64,000 nt of DNA from Gammaproteobacteria bacterium. GTDB lineage: Bacteria; Pseudomonadota; Gammaproteobacteria; Pseudomonadales; Pseudomonadaceae. A program made the position numbers and the translations under genes. Within the stretch, counting starts at the first letter, position 1. The number at the start of each line of letters is the position of its first letter. Positions 1 to 9,107 of the stretch are shown piece after piece. Under the pieces are notes generated by a model. It was not told the DNA's origin. It made no database searches and saw only the letters and a list, made by a program, of their open reading frames with translations. The DNA lies in contig JAHIWP010000024.1 in the NCBI GenBank assembly GCA_018816095.1, positions 19,891 to 83,890 on the forward strand. The letters run 5' to 3'.

Positions 1-650
1 CTGCCGACAGTCAGCCGCTGGCGCAGAACGACTGGATCCCAGCTAAATCCTTCGCCGCGCCCGCCGACACTGCTCTGGGCTTGAGTGGTATGGACGCCAT
101 CACCGGTCGCCGCATTGCCCAGCCGCCGCTGGCACCGAGCAAGGCCGCGTTCGGTTCGAAGGATGAATTTATTGCGGCCATGTTGCCGATGGCCGAGCAA
201 GCCGCTGACAAAATTGGCGTCGACCCGCGCTATCTAGTGGCTCAGGCCGCGCTGGAGACTGGCTGGGGCAAGTCAATAATTCGTCAGCAGGACGGTTCCA
301 GCAGCCATAACCTGTTTGGCATCAAAACCCACAACACCTGGGAAGGCGACTCGGCGCGTGTGCTGACCACTGAATTCAAGGGCGGCAAGGCTGTTAAAGA
401 AGCAGCGACCTTCCGCGCCTACGAGTCCTATGCGCACAGTTTTGACGATTACGTGAGCTTCCTGCAGGGCAACGGCCGTTACGAGAAAGCCCTGGCCACC
501 ACCGATAAGCCTGAGCAATTCGCCCGCGAGTTGCAGAAAGCCGGCTACGCCACAGACCCGCAATACGCCCGCAAGATCGCCCAGATCGCCCGGCAGATGC
601 AGACCTATCAAACAGTTGCGGCCGTTAGCACGCCGTCAACTAGCGGATGA
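1..650 (+). CDS. flgJ: FlgJ, C-terminal part (peptidoglycan hydrolase of the flagellar rod); 5' end outside window
   Basis: The reading frame is open from the first bases of the window, so only the C-terminal ~216 residues are seen. They hold a complete glucosaminidase (FlgJ-type muramidase) domain, including the ALETGWGKS motif with the family's catalytic glutamate, NLFGIK, and the C-terminal part ending in RQMQTY. FlgJ is a rod-cap protein that opens a hole in the periplasmic peptidoglycan so the rod can grow. The stop is 6 bases before flgK, as expected for the flgJ-flgK-flgL order in Pseudomonas. The rod-binding N-terminal domain is not visible. Family assignment is secure; the gene start cannot be given. 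Confidence 0.95.
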   Translation, partial: ADSQPLAQNDWIPAKSFAAPADTALGLSGMDAITGRRIAQPPLAPSKAAFGSKDEFIAAMLPMAEQAADKIGVDPRYLVAQAALETGWGKSIIRQQDGSSSHNLFGIKTHNTWEGDSARVLTTEFKGGKAVKEAATFRAYESYAHSFDDYVSFLQGNGRYEKALATTDKPEQFARELQKAGYATDPQYARKIAQIARQMQTYQTVAAVSTPSTSG

Positions 651-656
651 TGAATC

Positions 657-2744
657 ATGGCTGACCTCCTTAATATTGGCCTGTCCGGCCTGTCCGCGAA
701 CAAAACTTCGCTGGCAGTCACGGGCAATAACATCACCAACGTCAACACGCCGGGCTTCTCACGGCAGGACACGGTGCAGGGCACACGTGTGCCGCAGTTC
801 AGTGGTGCCGGCTTTATCGGCTCGGGTACCACGCTGACTGATATACGCCGTAGTTACAGCGAGTTTCTCAGTGCTCAGGTTCGTAGCAGCACGGCGCTGA
901 GCAGTGACGTGAGTGCCTATAAAAGCCAGATCGAACAACTTGACTCGCTGCTTGCAGGTTCTACCACGGGCATTACGCCGGCACTGCAAAAGCTCTTCTC
1001 GGCGTTGCAGACAGCTGCCGAAGACCCCGCGAATATTCCCGCGCGGCAACTTGTACTGTCTGAAGCGGAAGGCCTGTCTAAGCGGTTTAATACGGTCTAC
1101 GACCGCATCAACGATCAAAATCAGTTCATCAACAAACAGATGTCGGCGGTCACCGACCAGGTCAACCGTTTGGCCACATCGATTGCCAGCTATAACGACG
1201 CCATCGCCATTGCCGGCGCTAACGGTGCACAGCCCAATGACCTGCTGGACGGCCGTGATGAAGCCATCCGCCAACTCTCCACCTTTATTGGTGTGACGGC
1301 TGTGCCGCAGGATGACAACACCATCAACCTGTTCGTTGGCTCCGGCCAGCCGCTGGTGGTCGGTAGCAAGAGCAACAGTCTGCAAGTGGTGCCAGGGCAG
1401 GGCGACCCGACCCGTTCTGAGGTGGAGTTTGTTAGTGGTGGCTCGCGCCAAGGCGTTACGTCGCTGCTAACCGGCGGTGAGCTGGGCGGCTTGATTCGCT
1501 ACCGTGCCGATAGCCTTGACCCAACGCTTAACTCACTGGGGCGTTTAGCCCTGGCGGTGACGGATCAGGTCAACACTCAGTTAGGTCAGGGCTTGGATTT
1601 AAAGGGGCAGGTGGGAACGGCGCTGTTTGGTGACTTCAATGACTCAGCGCTGGCAGCGCTGCGCGTGCGGGCCTTTTCGACCAACAGTGGTGGTGCACAA
1701 CCGCTGCTGAACATCACTGATACCAGCGTGCTGACCACCAGTGACTATCGCCTTGAAGTCGACGATGCAACGGCCACACCGCCTACGTTTACGGCCCGTC
1801 GGCTTTCTGATGGTGAGGCGATAGAAGTCACTGCAGTAGACGATGGCTCCGGCAATTACACCCTCAGTCTTGTGCAATCCAGTCCTCCGGCCTTGCCCAA
1901 GGATCAGGGCTTCAACGTAACCTTCAGTGCTGCTGAGTTTGCCAAGGCGCAGAGCGGTGATGTTTATCTGTTACAACCCACTCGGCGGGGCGCCACCAGC
2001 ATCAGTACTACTCTGGATCAGCCTGATCAGTTGGCCTTTGCTGCACCGTTAAGGTCAGAAGCCAATCTGCAAAACAAAGGCAATGGAGTAATCAGTCAGC
2101 CCGATGTGCTGTCCACCGGCACTGCTATAGATATCGCTGCCCTGAGCGCCGCATTCCCTCCGCTGACCTTGACTTATAACGCTGTTGCAGGTGATTTCAG
2201 CGGTTTACCTGCAGGTGCCACACTTACCCGTGTCGACAATAAGGGTGAGCCTATTACACCTGCGCCGACGCCATTGTTTCAGCCAGGGCAACAAAACAAC
2301 TTCGTTCTCGCCTTGGCAGATGGCACTCAGGTGAGTATGAGTTTGAGTGGCCGACCAGAAAACAATGACCGTTTCGATATCGCCTTCAATCAGAATGGTG
2401 TCTCCGATAACCGCAACGCCCTAAAGCTTGCCGACCTGCAAAACAAACAAACTGTGGGCGTAGATTCGACTGTTACGGGTATTAGCACGGGCGTCAGCTT
2501 TACCGACGGTTATGGTGACATGGTGGAGCGGGTCGGCACCTTGACCGCCCAAGCGCGGCAAGACAGTGAGGCCACCGGGGCGATTCTTAAGCAAGCCACC
2601 GATAACCGTGACTCGCTGTCAGGGGTCAACCTCGACGAAGAGGCCGCCAACCTGATCAAATTCGAGCAGTACTACAACGCGTCGGCCCAGGTTATTCAAG
2701 TTGCGCGCTCTTTGTTCGATACCCTCATTAATACATTCAGATAA
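657..2744 (+). CDS. flgK: FlgK, flagellar hook-associated protein 1
   Basis: This 695-residue protein forms the first hook-filament junction layer. The N-terminus (ADLLNIGLSGLSANKTSLAV, then NNITNVNTPGFSRQ) is the conserved rod/hook D0 helix, and the C-terminus (NLDEEAANLIKFEQYYNASA, then VIQVARSLFDTLINTFR) is the matching coiled-coil helix. The middle, about residues 330-600, is the variable surface-exposed region. The gene starts 6 bases after flgJ and is probably cotranscribed with it. The ribosome site before the ATG is weak (GGATGA), which suggests translational coupling. About 100 bases with two hairpins separate it from flgL. Confidence 0.97.
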   Translation: MADLLNIGLSGLSANKTSLAVTGNNITNVNTPGFSRQDTVQGTRVPQFSGAGFIGSGTTLTDIRRSYSEFLSAQVRSSTALSSDVSAYKSQIEQLDSLLAGSTTGITPALQKLFSALQTAAEDPANIPARQLVLSEAEGLSKRFNTVYDRINDQNQFINKQMSAVTDQVNRLATSIASYNDAIAIAGANGAQPNDLLDGRDEAIRQLSTFIGVTAVPQDDNTINLFVGSGQPLVVGSKSNSLQVVPGQGDPTRSEVEFVSGGSRQGVTSLLTGGELGGLIRYRADSLDPTLNSLGRLALAVTDQVNTQLGQGLDLKGQVGTALFGDFNDSALAALRVRAFSTNSGGAQPLLNITDTSVLTTSDYRLEVDDATATPPTFTARRLSDGEAIEVTAVDDGSGNYTLSLVQSSPPALPKDQGFNVTFSAAEFAKAQSGDVYLLQPTRRGATSISTTLDQPDQLAFAAPLRSEANLQNKGNGVISQPDVLSTGTAIDIAALSAAFPPLTLTYNAVAGDFSGLPAGATLTRVDNKGEPITPAPTPLFQPGQQNNFVLALADGTQVSMSLSGRPENNDRFDIAFNQNGVSDNRNALKLADLQNKQTVGVDSTVTGISTGVSFTDGYGDMVERVGTLTAQARQDSEATGAILKQATDNRDSLSGVNLDEEAANLIKFEQYYNASAQVIQVARSLFDTLINTFR

Positions 2745-2750
2745 AAGTAT

Positions 2751-2799
2751 GCCGCTTTAAGGCGGCTACAGAATAACCCTCTAACCCTTCGTCAGAGGG
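2751..2799 (+). terminator. Two small hairpins between flgK and flgL
   Basis: GCCGC (2751-2755) pairs with GCGGC (2762-2766). CCCTCT (2777-2782) pairs with AGAGGG (2794-2799). Neither is followed by a T-run, so they are more likely mRNA-stability or partial-termination structures than a full terminator. Confidence 0.4.
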
Positions 2800-2851
2800 A
2801 ATATAGCGGCTAGCAGCGGCCAAATACCGAATTGCTACACGAGGCTCAAGC

Positions 2852-4096
2852 ATGCGCATCTCCACCATTCAGGCATTTAACAACGGTGTGCAAGGCCTGC
2901 AGAAAAACTACGCCAACGCCATCCGCACGCAAGAGCAGATCAGTACCGGCAACCGCATTTTGACGCCCGCGGATGACCCGGTTGCCTCGGTGCGCCTGCT
3001 GCAATTGGAGCAACAGCAAAACGTCCTAGGGCAATATAAAGAGAACCTCACGGCGGCAAAAAACGGCCTGGCGCAGGAAGAAGTCACCCTCAACTCGGTC
3101 AACACCGTATTGCAGCGCGTGCGCGAACTGGCGGTACAGGCCGGTAACGGCGCCTTGAGTCAAGCCGATCGCGAATCCATCGCGGCCGAGTTGGGTGAGC
3201 GCGAAGACGAGCTACTCGGGCTGATGAATACCCGCAACGCACGGGGCGAATATTTGTTTGCAGGCTTTCAGGGGAAAACTCAGCCCTTCGTTCGCCAGGC
3301 TGATGGCACGTATAAGTACGAAGGGGACGAAGGCCAGCGCAAACTGCAAGTGGCCAGCTCACTCACCGTGCCGATTAGTGATAACGGCAAGAAAACCTTT
3401 GAAAACGTGATTAACGCGGGACGTGTGCAGGCCGCTGTTACGGCTGCGCCGGGCTCGACATTGCAGGTGTCGGCCCCGCTGGTGCAGGACGAAGTCGCCT
3501 TCTCAGGTGCGAACCCATTTCCGGACGATGGTGTTGCTGTTGTGTTTGACACAGCCAACCAGAACAGCTATGTGGTGTACGCCCTGCCTCGTACGTCCCC
3601 TGAAACCCCCCTGCCCGACGGCGGCGGCACCCTGGATGCGGACCCCGACAAAGCCGACAGTTTGGTTTTTCGCGGTGTAACGCTAAAGTTTTCGGGTGTA
3701 CCCGTGGGAGGCGAAACCGTTCAGCTCACTGTCGACGCCACTCAGCAAAAACGAGGCATCCTCGACACCATTGCTCAGCTAAAGACCAGTTTGCAGGGGC
3801 CAGCCAGTGGCTTTCAGGTTGGTGATGCGGTAGCGGTTGCGATTACTAACCTTGATCATGGGATGACCACCGTGGACAGCGTGCGTGGTGAAATTGGCGC
3901 CCGCTTGAACGTGGTGGAAACTACCCAGACGGATAACGATGACGTCGGCCTGGTCAATAAATCGGTACAAGCCGAGCTGCGTGAGCTGGATTACGCTGAA
4001 GCCTTGTCGCGGCTGGCCTTTCAAACCGTAATCCTCGAAGCCGCGCAGCAAAGCTACGTGAAAGTCAGCGGCCTTAACCTGTTTAACAAGCTGTAG
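2852..4096 (+). CDS. flgL: FlgL, flagellar hook-associated protein 3
   Basis: 414 residues. The N-terminus (MRISTIQAFNNGVQGLQKNY, then STGNRILTPADDPVASVRLLQLEQ) and the C-terminus (EALSRLAFQTVILEAAQQSY, ending LNLFNKL) are the flagellin-like helices typical of FlgL. It makes the second junction layer between FlgK and the flagellin filament and leaves the cell through the flagellar type III export gate. An ATG with a plausible AGGC ribosome site (CACGAGGCTCAAGC before it) supports the start. It is the last gene before a ~390-base intergenic region leading to fliC. Confidence 0.97.
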   Translation: MRISTIQAFNNGVQGLQKNYANAIRTQEQISTGNRILTPADDPVASVRLLQLEQQQNVLGQYKENLTAAKNGLAQEEVTLNSVNTVLQRVRELAVQAGNGALSQADRESIAAELGEREDELLGLMNTRNARGEYLFAGFQGKTQPFVRQADGTYKYEGDEGQRKLQVASSLTVPISDNGKKTFENVINAGRVQAAVTAAPGSTLQVSAPLVQDEVAFSGANPFPDDGVAVVFDTANQNSYVVYALPRTSPETPLPDGGGTLDADPDKADSLVFRGVTLKFSGVPVGGETVQLTVDATQQKRGILDTIAQLKTSLQGPASGFQVGDAVAVAITNLDHGMTTVDSVRGEIGARLNVVETTQTDNDDVGLVNKSVQAELRELDYAEALSRLAFQTVILEAAQQSYVKVSGLNLFNKL

Positions 4097-4113
4097 CGCC
4101 GGGGCAGGGTCCC

Positions 4114-4247
4114 GTAGGGTGGGTTAGCCGCGCAGCGGCGTAACCCACCGTGTGTTCTTAGCGTTAGTCATTGTTGGTGGGTTACGTGGCGCGCAGTCAC
4201 CATCGGTGTATGTAAATGCGCTGGCCAGCGCCACTAACCCACCCTAC
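4114..4247. repeat. MITE-like intergenic element with 14-bp perfect terminal inverted repeats
   Basis: GTAGGGTGGGTTAG at 4114-4127 is matched exactly in inverse by CTAACCCACCCTAC at 4234-4247. The left arm carries an inner palindrome around CCGCGCAGCGG (4128-4138), continuing into GTAACCCACC. The element has no coding capacity and lies in the flgL-fliC gap. GTAGGGTGGGTTA-type repeats are scattered between genes in many pseudomonads and other proteobacteria; whether this one is mobile cannot be read here. The rest of the flgL-fliC gap holds only the fliC promoter and leader. Confidence 0.6.
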
Positions 4248-4365
4248 AAAGGCCAATACCCACGACGGTTCCTTGGCAGCTCCTTGGGTTTATGCTGATC
4301 AAACGCCGCAACAAGCTGTTTTCAAAAGCCAAAAATACAGCAAGCGTTTTTTCATAAAAAAAGCC

Positions 4366-4392
4366 TAAAGCTCCCGCAGCAAGCGCCGATAC
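4366..4392 (+). promoter_or_regulatory. FliA (sigma-28) promoter of fliC
   Basis: TAAA at 4366-4369, a 15-base spacer, then GCCGATAC at 4385-4392. This matches the flagellar sigma-28 pattern (TAAA-N15-GCCGATAA) in all but the last base. It lies about 90 bases before the fliC start codon. Confidence 0.88.
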
Positions 4393-4484
4393 AAAGTACG
4401 AATGCGAACTTTATGGGTGCCTGGGCACTGCCCGCCCTAGGTCGCACGCTCAGGCAAACACGCTAGTCCTTGGAGGACACCATC

Positions 4485-5984
4485 ATGGCTCTTACAGTTA
4501 ATACCAACATTGCCTCGCTCAACACCCAGCGCAACCTCAGTTCCTCTTCCAATGCGTTGAACACTTCGCTGCAGCGTCTGTCCACTGGCTCGCGCATCAA
4601 CAGCGCCAAGGATGATGCCGCTGGTCTGCAGATTTCCAATCGTCTGACCAGCCAGATCAATGGTTTGGGTGTAGCAGTAAAGAACGCTAATGATGGTATA
4701 TCCCTTGCGCAAACAGCCGAGGGTGCAATGCAGCAATCTACAAATATCCTACAGCGTATGCGTGACCTCTCTCTGCAATCGGCAAACGGTTCTAACTCTA
4801 CTACTGAAAGGCAGGCGTTGAACCAAGAAGTTGGCCAGCTTAAAGAGGAGCTGGATCGCATCTCCACTACGACTACGTTCGGCGGTCGTAAGTTACTTAA
4901 TGGCGATTTTTCAAATGTTAAGTTTCAGGTTGGTTCTCAAGCAAATGAAACCATTGGTTTTTCTATCGCGTCTACCGCTGCGGCAAAAATGGGTACCAAC
5001 GAGTATAACGAGTCGGGAACTGTTACAGGTAAGTTAGTTTCAGCGGCTATCAACACCAACGGTGTTGGGGTGGTTGTTGCGGCGGATAACTTCAAGATTT
5101 CAGATTCCAAAGGTGCGACTGGTGCGATAACTTATGCAGTTAACTCATCTTCTAAAACAATTGCAGATGCTGTAAATGCTGCTACTGCGACTGCTGGTGT
5201 GGGTGTAACAGCTTCAGTAAAGAACGATGTCGCTTTGAGTGGATTTAACGCTAAGCTTCAAGGTGGTACGGCGACTTTTGATATTAATGGTAAGAGTGTT
5301 GCGGTAACGAAATTTAATGGCAATGATCTGACATCACTTAAAAATCAAATAAACTCTACAACAGGTGTTGGTGTAACTGCCGAGTTCGCTACAAAGAGTG
5401 ATGGCACTTTAGATAAGACTTCCATAGTTCTTAAGGGTAGCGACGATATTAGTTTCAAGTTGACCGCCGTTGATGCGGGTGGTACTGCTATTGCTGATGC
5501 AGATGCATCGTTTAGTGTTGGTATTAATGGTGGTACTGCTGCTGCTGTAGCCAATCCGGCGACTAACCGTATTGCGGTAGGAACTGTAGAATTGAGCGGT
5601 GTTGGAGAGTTTGCTTTTGCTGGTGCTAAAGCCGACGTATTCAAGGCTGCAACTGGGAGCTCAACTGTAGATTCAGTTGCTAAAGTTGATATTTCTACGG
5701 TTGACGGCGCACAAGACGCTATCGATGTAATTGATGCGGCTTTGAAAAGTATCGATACGCAGCGAGCAGATCTTGGTGCGGTACAGAACCGTTTTGACAA
5801 CACTATCTCTAACCTGCAAAACATCGGTGAAAACGTCTCGGCTGCTCGTGGTCGTATTCAGGACACCGACTTCGCCGCTGAAACCGCGAATCTAAGTAAA
5901 AACCAGATTCTGCAACAGGCAGGTACGGCGATTCTGGCGCAGGCTAACCAGTTGCCGCAGGCGGTGCTTAGCCTCCTGCGTTAA
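4485..5984 (+). CDS. fliC: Flagellin FliC
   Basis: 499-residue filament subunit. The conserved N-terminal helices run from [18 protein letters not shown] to about residue 170. The C-terminal helices ([20 protein letters not shown], then [13 protein letters not shown]) end in VLSLLR. The start is the ATG at 4485 with GGAGG at 4472-4476; a TTG at 4470 in the same frame overlaps that ribosome site and is not the likely start. The LQRMRDL segment that TLR5 recognises in related flagellins is present. The central region, roughly 4900-5750, is clearly poorer in GC than its neighbours and uses A/T-ending codons. This fits a variable surface domain acquired or replaced by recombination. It is driven by the FliA promoter upstream. 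Confidence 0.97.
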   Translation: MALTVNTNIASLNTQRNLSSSSNALNTSLQRLSTGSRINSAKDDAAGLQISNRLTSQINGLGVAVKNANDGISLAQTAEGAMQQSTNILQRMRDLSLQSANGSNSTTERQALNQEVGQLKEELDRISTTTTFGGRKLLNGDFSNVKFQVGSQANETIGFSIASTAAAKMGTNEYNESGTVTGKLVSAAINTNGVGVVVAADNFKISDSKGATGAITYAVNSSSKTIADAVNAATATAGVGVTASVKNDVALSGFNAKLQGGTATFDINGKSVAVTKFNGNDLTSLKNQINSTTGVGVTAEFATKSDGTLDKTSIVLKGSDDISFKLTAVDAGGTAIADADASFSVGINGGTAAAVANPATNRIAVGTVELSGVGEFAFAGAKADVFKAATGSSTVDSVAKVDISTVDGAQDAIDVIDAALKSIDTQRADLGAVQNRFDNTISNLQNIGENVSAARGRIQDTDFAAETANLSKNQILQQAGTAILAQANQLPQAVLSLLR

Positions 5985-6010
5985 GCCGCACAGCGGGTTG
6001 GTTTTAACCT

Positions 6011-6039
6011 CGGGGGGTAGTGCTAAGCGCTACTCCCCG
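6011..6039 (+). terminator. Strong hairpin after fliC
   Basis: A 13-bp stem with a three-base loop (6024-6026), CGGGGG at the base on the left and CCCCG on the right, lies 27 bases behind the fliC stop. No clean T-run follows, only CTTTG. It probably ends or stabilises the abundant fliC transcript. Confidence 0.65.
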
Positions 6040-6061
6040 CTTTGCCATTTGAGGTGAGGTC

Positions 6062-6436
6062 ATGGATATCAATGCAGTCAATGGGTTACAGCAGCCGATC
6101 ATGGCTCTTCGGCCATCCAGTTCAGGTAGCGCATCACCAGCGATGAACGCGGAGAAGCCAGTTGCAAGCAATACTGAGCAGGCCCCTCCGGCCAGCACGA
6201 CTACTGAGCAAGCGCGCCAGCCAGTGGAAGAGGCGATCTCCAGCATCAAACAGTTCGCTCAGAGCATTCAGCGCAACCTAAACTTTGCCCTGGATGATTC
6301 CAGTGGGCGGGTGGTGGTGAAGGTCACCGATGCCATGTCTGGCGATGTGATTCGGCAGATTCCCTCCGAAGATGCCTTACGGTTGGCGGAAAGCCTGGAA
6401 GAAGCGCGTAGCTTATTATTCAAGGCAGAAGCCTAA
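6062..6436 (+). CDS. flaG: FlaG family protein
   Basis: 124 residues. The N-terminal half is low-complexity and rich in Ser, Pro and Ala. The C-terminal half (NLNFALDDSSGRVVVKVTDA, then GDVIRQIPSEDALRLAESLE) is the conserved FlaG domain. FlaG proteins affect filament length in several bacteria; the mechanism is not settled. The place between fliC and fliD is the standard one in Pseudomonas. A GAGGTGAG ribosome site precedes the ATG. Confidence 0.93.
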   Translation: MDINAVNGLQQPIMALRPSSSGSASPAMNAEKPVASNTEQAPPASTTTEQARQPVEEAISSIKQFAQSIQRNLNFALDDSSGRVVVKVTDAMSGDVIRQIPSEDALRLAESLEEARSLLFKAEA

Positions 6437-6505
6437 AGCGGTACGCTTCTTGATTAGCTCTGGTTTAACGAGAGCAAACGTCAATTTAACGACGAGGTGG
6501 TTAGC

Positions 6506-7900
6506 ATGGCAGGCGTATCAGGTATTGGATCAGGCATCGACATCCACAGCATTGTGGGTGCCCTGGTTAATGCAGAAAAAGCCCCTAAAGAGGCGCAACT
6601 CGCGCGTCTGGAAAAAGCCTCTACCACCAAGTTTTCCGCTTTGGGTACGCTTAAAGGTGCATTGAGCGAATTCCAGACGGCGATGAAGGATCTCAACAGC
6701 TTGGCACTGTTTGAGAAGCGCACGGCCACTTCCTCAAATACCACGGCACTCAGCGCTTCAGCCGAGAAAACGGCGCTGGCAGGCACTTATCAGGTTGCGG
6801 TCAAGCAACTGGCGACTAGCAGCCGGGTGGCTACGGGGGCAATTGCTAGCGCCTATACAGCACCTTCTAATGGCGAGCTAACCGTCAAGCTCGGTACTGC
6901 CGACACTACAGGCGTAAGCGTCGACATTGCTGCTGGTGATACGCTTGAGAAAATACGCGACAAACTCAATACCACGCTCAAAGATAAAGGCATCAGTGCC
7001 AATATCGTCAATAACCCCGCCGATGGCACCTCGCGCTTGGTACTCAACTCCAAAGAGACCGGTGCAGGGAAGGATATTGTGGTGACAGCCGATCCCGGGC
7101 TGGAGGCGTTGGTAGTGAACGGTGCCGTTCAGGCTGGCGCGAGTTCGGCTGGTTACTTAGGTGATCCAGCACAAAGCGCGATATTCAGCATTGATGGCCT
7201 GGAGCAAACCAGCGCCACTAATAGCCTTAAAGATGTAATACCTGGCGTCACGTTCAATTTATTGAGCAAGACAGAGACGGATAAACCGCTCACCCTGACC
7301 GTAGGTCAGGACAAGGCTGGTGTTACCGCCAGCATCAAGAAGTTTGTCGATGCCTATAACAAGCTGATCAAAACCAGCAGCGAGTTAACCAACGTGACTC
7401 AGGTTGGCGAAGGCAAACCGCCTGTAGTAGGCGGCTTGGTCGGTGATGCGACTGTGCGCACCTTGCTTTCTGGCGTGCGCAATGAGTTGGTTAATCCGGC
7501 CGGACAAGAAGATGTTCGTGTACTGGCTGATTTGGGTATCACCACGCAAAAAGACGGCACCCTAAAAATTGACGATGCCAAGTTGGGCACGGCGATTACC
7601 GATAACTTTGACGCGCTGGGTAGCTTTTTTACCGGTGATAACGGCTTGATGAGCCGGGTTGATAGGCGCATTGACGGCTATATCCAGACCGGCGGTGTAC
7701 TAGAGCAGCGTATGAAAGGCATTCAGACTACCCTTACTGATATCGACAAGCAGAAGGAAACGCTGACTCGTCGCGTTGGCCAGCTGCAAACCCGACTGTT
7801 CGCACAATTCAATGCCATGGATGCGTTAGTAGGCAATTTAAATGCGACCAGCGACCGCCTGGGCCAAGCCCTCGGCAGTTTGCCGGGTGTGGTTAAATAG
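6506..7900 (+). CDS. fliD: FliD, filament cap (hook-associated protein 2)
   Basis: 464 residues. The N-terminus (MAGVSGIGSGIDIHSIVGAL) and the C-terminal coiled coil (VLEQRMKGIQTTLTDIDKQK, then LFAQFNAMDALVGNLNAT) are the FliD_N and FliD_C regions; D2-D3 domains lie between. It caps the growing filament and helps flagellin fold into place; in P. aeruginosa it also acts as a mucin adhesin. The ATG at 6506 has a GAGG site 8 bases upstream and is preferred to the GTG at 6497, which would add three residues. It is followed closely by its chaperone genes. Confidence 0.96.
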   Translation: MAGVSGIGSGIDIHSIVGALVNAEKAPKEAQLARLEKASTTKFSALGTLKGALSEFQTAMKDLNSLALFEKRTATSSNTTALSASAEKTALAGTYQVAVKQLATSSRVATGAIASAYTAPSNGELTVKLGTADTTGVSVDIAAGDTLEKIRDKLNTTLKDKGISANIVNNPADGTSRLVLNSKETGAGKDIVVTADPGLEALVVNGAVQAGASSAGYLGDPAQSAIFSIDGLEQTSATNSLKDVIPGVTFNLLSKTETDKPLTLTVGQDKAGVTASIKKFVDAYNKLIKTSSELTNVTQVGEGKPPVVGGLVGDATVRTLLSGVRNELVNPAGQEDVRVLADLGITTQKDGTLKIDDAKLGTAITDNFDALGSFFTGDNGLMSRVDRRIDGYIQTGGVLEQRMKGIQTTLTDIDKQKETLTRRVGQLQTRLFAQFNAMDALVGNLNATSDRLGQALGSLPGVVK

Positions 7901-7912
7901 AGTAATTAAGCC

Positions 7913-8299
7913 ATGAATAACCCGATTGATACCTATAAAAGCGTTAAAACAAACCAAGATGTAACGCCCTATCAGGCAGTGCAGTTATTGCTTGATGGCG
8001 CGCTGGATCGTATTTCTCTCGCTCTACATGCGCAGCGAGAAAACAATCCAGATGTACGTGGTGAGGCCGTAGGCACGACGCTGTCAATCATTGGTATTTT
8101 GCAGGCCAGCCTGGATAAAACGTTAGGCGGCGAACTGGCTGAGAATTTAGATAGCCTGTACGACTACATGACCCGGCGTTTAGCGGGTGTAGCGTTGGAT
8201 AAAACCCCGCGTCGGCTTGAAGAAGTGCAAGCGCTACTTGAGCAAATTCGTAATGCGTGGGTGGCGATTGGCCCGGAAGTTGAGCCAGCGACTAGCTGA
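7913..8299 (+). CDS. fliS: FliS family flagellar export chaperone (first copy)
   Basis: 128 residues, all-helical FliS fold ([21 protein letters not shown], then [20 protein letters not shown]). FliS binds the C-terminal helix of flagellin in the cytoplasm and stops it polymerising before export. It starts 13 bases after fliD. A second FliS follows at 8394; the two share the same frame of motifs (a LI/LLxGAL-type helix, the NLDxLYxYM helix and the terminal WxAIG) but differ in many residues. Confidence 0.93.
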   Translation: MNNPIDTYKSVKTNQDVTPYQAVQLLLDGALDRISLALHAQRENNPDVRGEAVGTTLSIIGILQASLDKTLGGELAENLDSLYDYMTRRLAGVALDKTPRRLEEVQALLEQIRNAWVAIGPEVEPATS

Positions 8300-8329
8300 T
8301 TATTTTGTCTTATTTCTTTAGGTTAAGGC

Positions 8330-8356
8330 TCAAGCTGGTGGGTTAGCCGCCGATAA
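8330..8356 (+). promoter_or_regulatory. FliA (sigma-28) promoter before the second fliS
   Basis: TCAA at 8330-8333, a 15-base spacer and a perfect GCCGATAA at 8349-8356. TCAAG is the commoner -35 form in pseudomonads. It lies 38 bases before the start codon of the second fliS, so that gene and fliT can be transcribed apart from fliC-fliD. Confidence 0.75.
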
Positions 8357-8393
8357 CTGAAGTATTCCCGGAACACACTGGAGTACATTCAGC

Positions 8394-8774
8394 ATGAACG
8401 CGATGGTAGCCATGCGGCAGTATCAATCTGTTAATACTCAGGCCCAGGCTGTTGATGCCTCACCTCACCGTTTGATTCAAATGTTGATGGAAGGCGGCCT
8501 TACCCGCATCGCCCAAGCCACCGGTGCGATGGAACGTCAGCAAACCGCGTTGAAGGGTGACCTCATCGGCAAAGCGATTGGTATAGTTGGCGGCCTTCGT
8601 GACGGCCTGGATTTGGCGCAAGGTGGTGAGTTGGCCGACAATCTGGATAACCTTTACCAATACATGATTACCCGCCTGCTACAGGCGAATGCACAGAATG
8701 ATGTGACTGCCCTTGAAGAAGTTGCCAATTTGCTGCGTGATGTGAAAACTGGCTGGGATGCCATCGGTCAGTGA
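8394..8774 (+). CDS. fliS: FliS family flagellar export chaperone (second copy, fliS')
   Basis: 126 residues, canonical FliS: NAMVAMRQYQSVNTQAQAVDA, then SPHRLIQMLMEGGLTRIAQA, then NLDNLYQYMITRLLQANAQN. It is closer to the textbook FliS sequence than the first copy and is probably the main flagellin chaperone. It has its own FliA promoter and is followed 29 bases later by fliT. Tandem fliS genes are known in several pseudomonads. Confidence 0.93.
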   Translation: MNAMVAMRQYQSVNTQAQAVDASPHRLIQMLMEGGLTRIAQATGAMERQQTALKGDLIGKAIGIVGGLRDGLDLAQGGELADNLDNLYQYMITRLLQANAQNDVTALEEVANLLRDVKTGWDAIGQ

Positions 8775-8803
8775 TCCAGTTTGATGCTTAAAGGAATGTA
8801 CCC

Positions 8804-9100
8804 ATGACTTCGACAGTCCAGCGTCTAGAAAAAACCGGCAGTGCACTGCGCAGTGCCTTGGCCAATCAAGACTGGGCCGCCATTGGCGAGTTGGATTTGC
8901 AGTGTCGCCAGGCAGTTGACGAGGCCATGGTTGAGTCTGTCAGCGATGAAGAGACCCTACGCTCGCGCATGCAGGAGTTGCTGGATCTTTATCGTGAGCT
9001 GGTCAGCGTCTGTCAGGCCGAGCAACAGCGTTTGGCCCATGAGTTGGTTCAACTCAATCAGTCGCAACAAGGCGCAAAAGTTTATCAGCTGTTTGGCTGA
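8804..9100 (+). CDS. fliT: FliT/FleP-like flagellar chaperone
   Basis: 98 residues, predicted fully helical, with no signal peptide or membrane segment. Its position between fliS' and fleQ is that of P. aeruginosa PA1096 (FleP), a FliT-type protein. FliT chaperones bind the filament cap FliD. The sequence itself is weakly conserved, so the call rests on size, helical pattern (LRSRMQELLDLYRELVSVCQ) and neighbourhood. A GGAATG ribosome site lies just before the ATG. Confidence 0.75.
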   Translation: MTSTVQRLEKTGSALRSALANQDWAAIGELDLQCRQAVDEAMVESVSDEETLRSRMQELLDLYRELVSVCQAEQQRLAHELVQLNQSQQGAKVYQLFG

Positions 9101-9107
9101 CCCTCCC

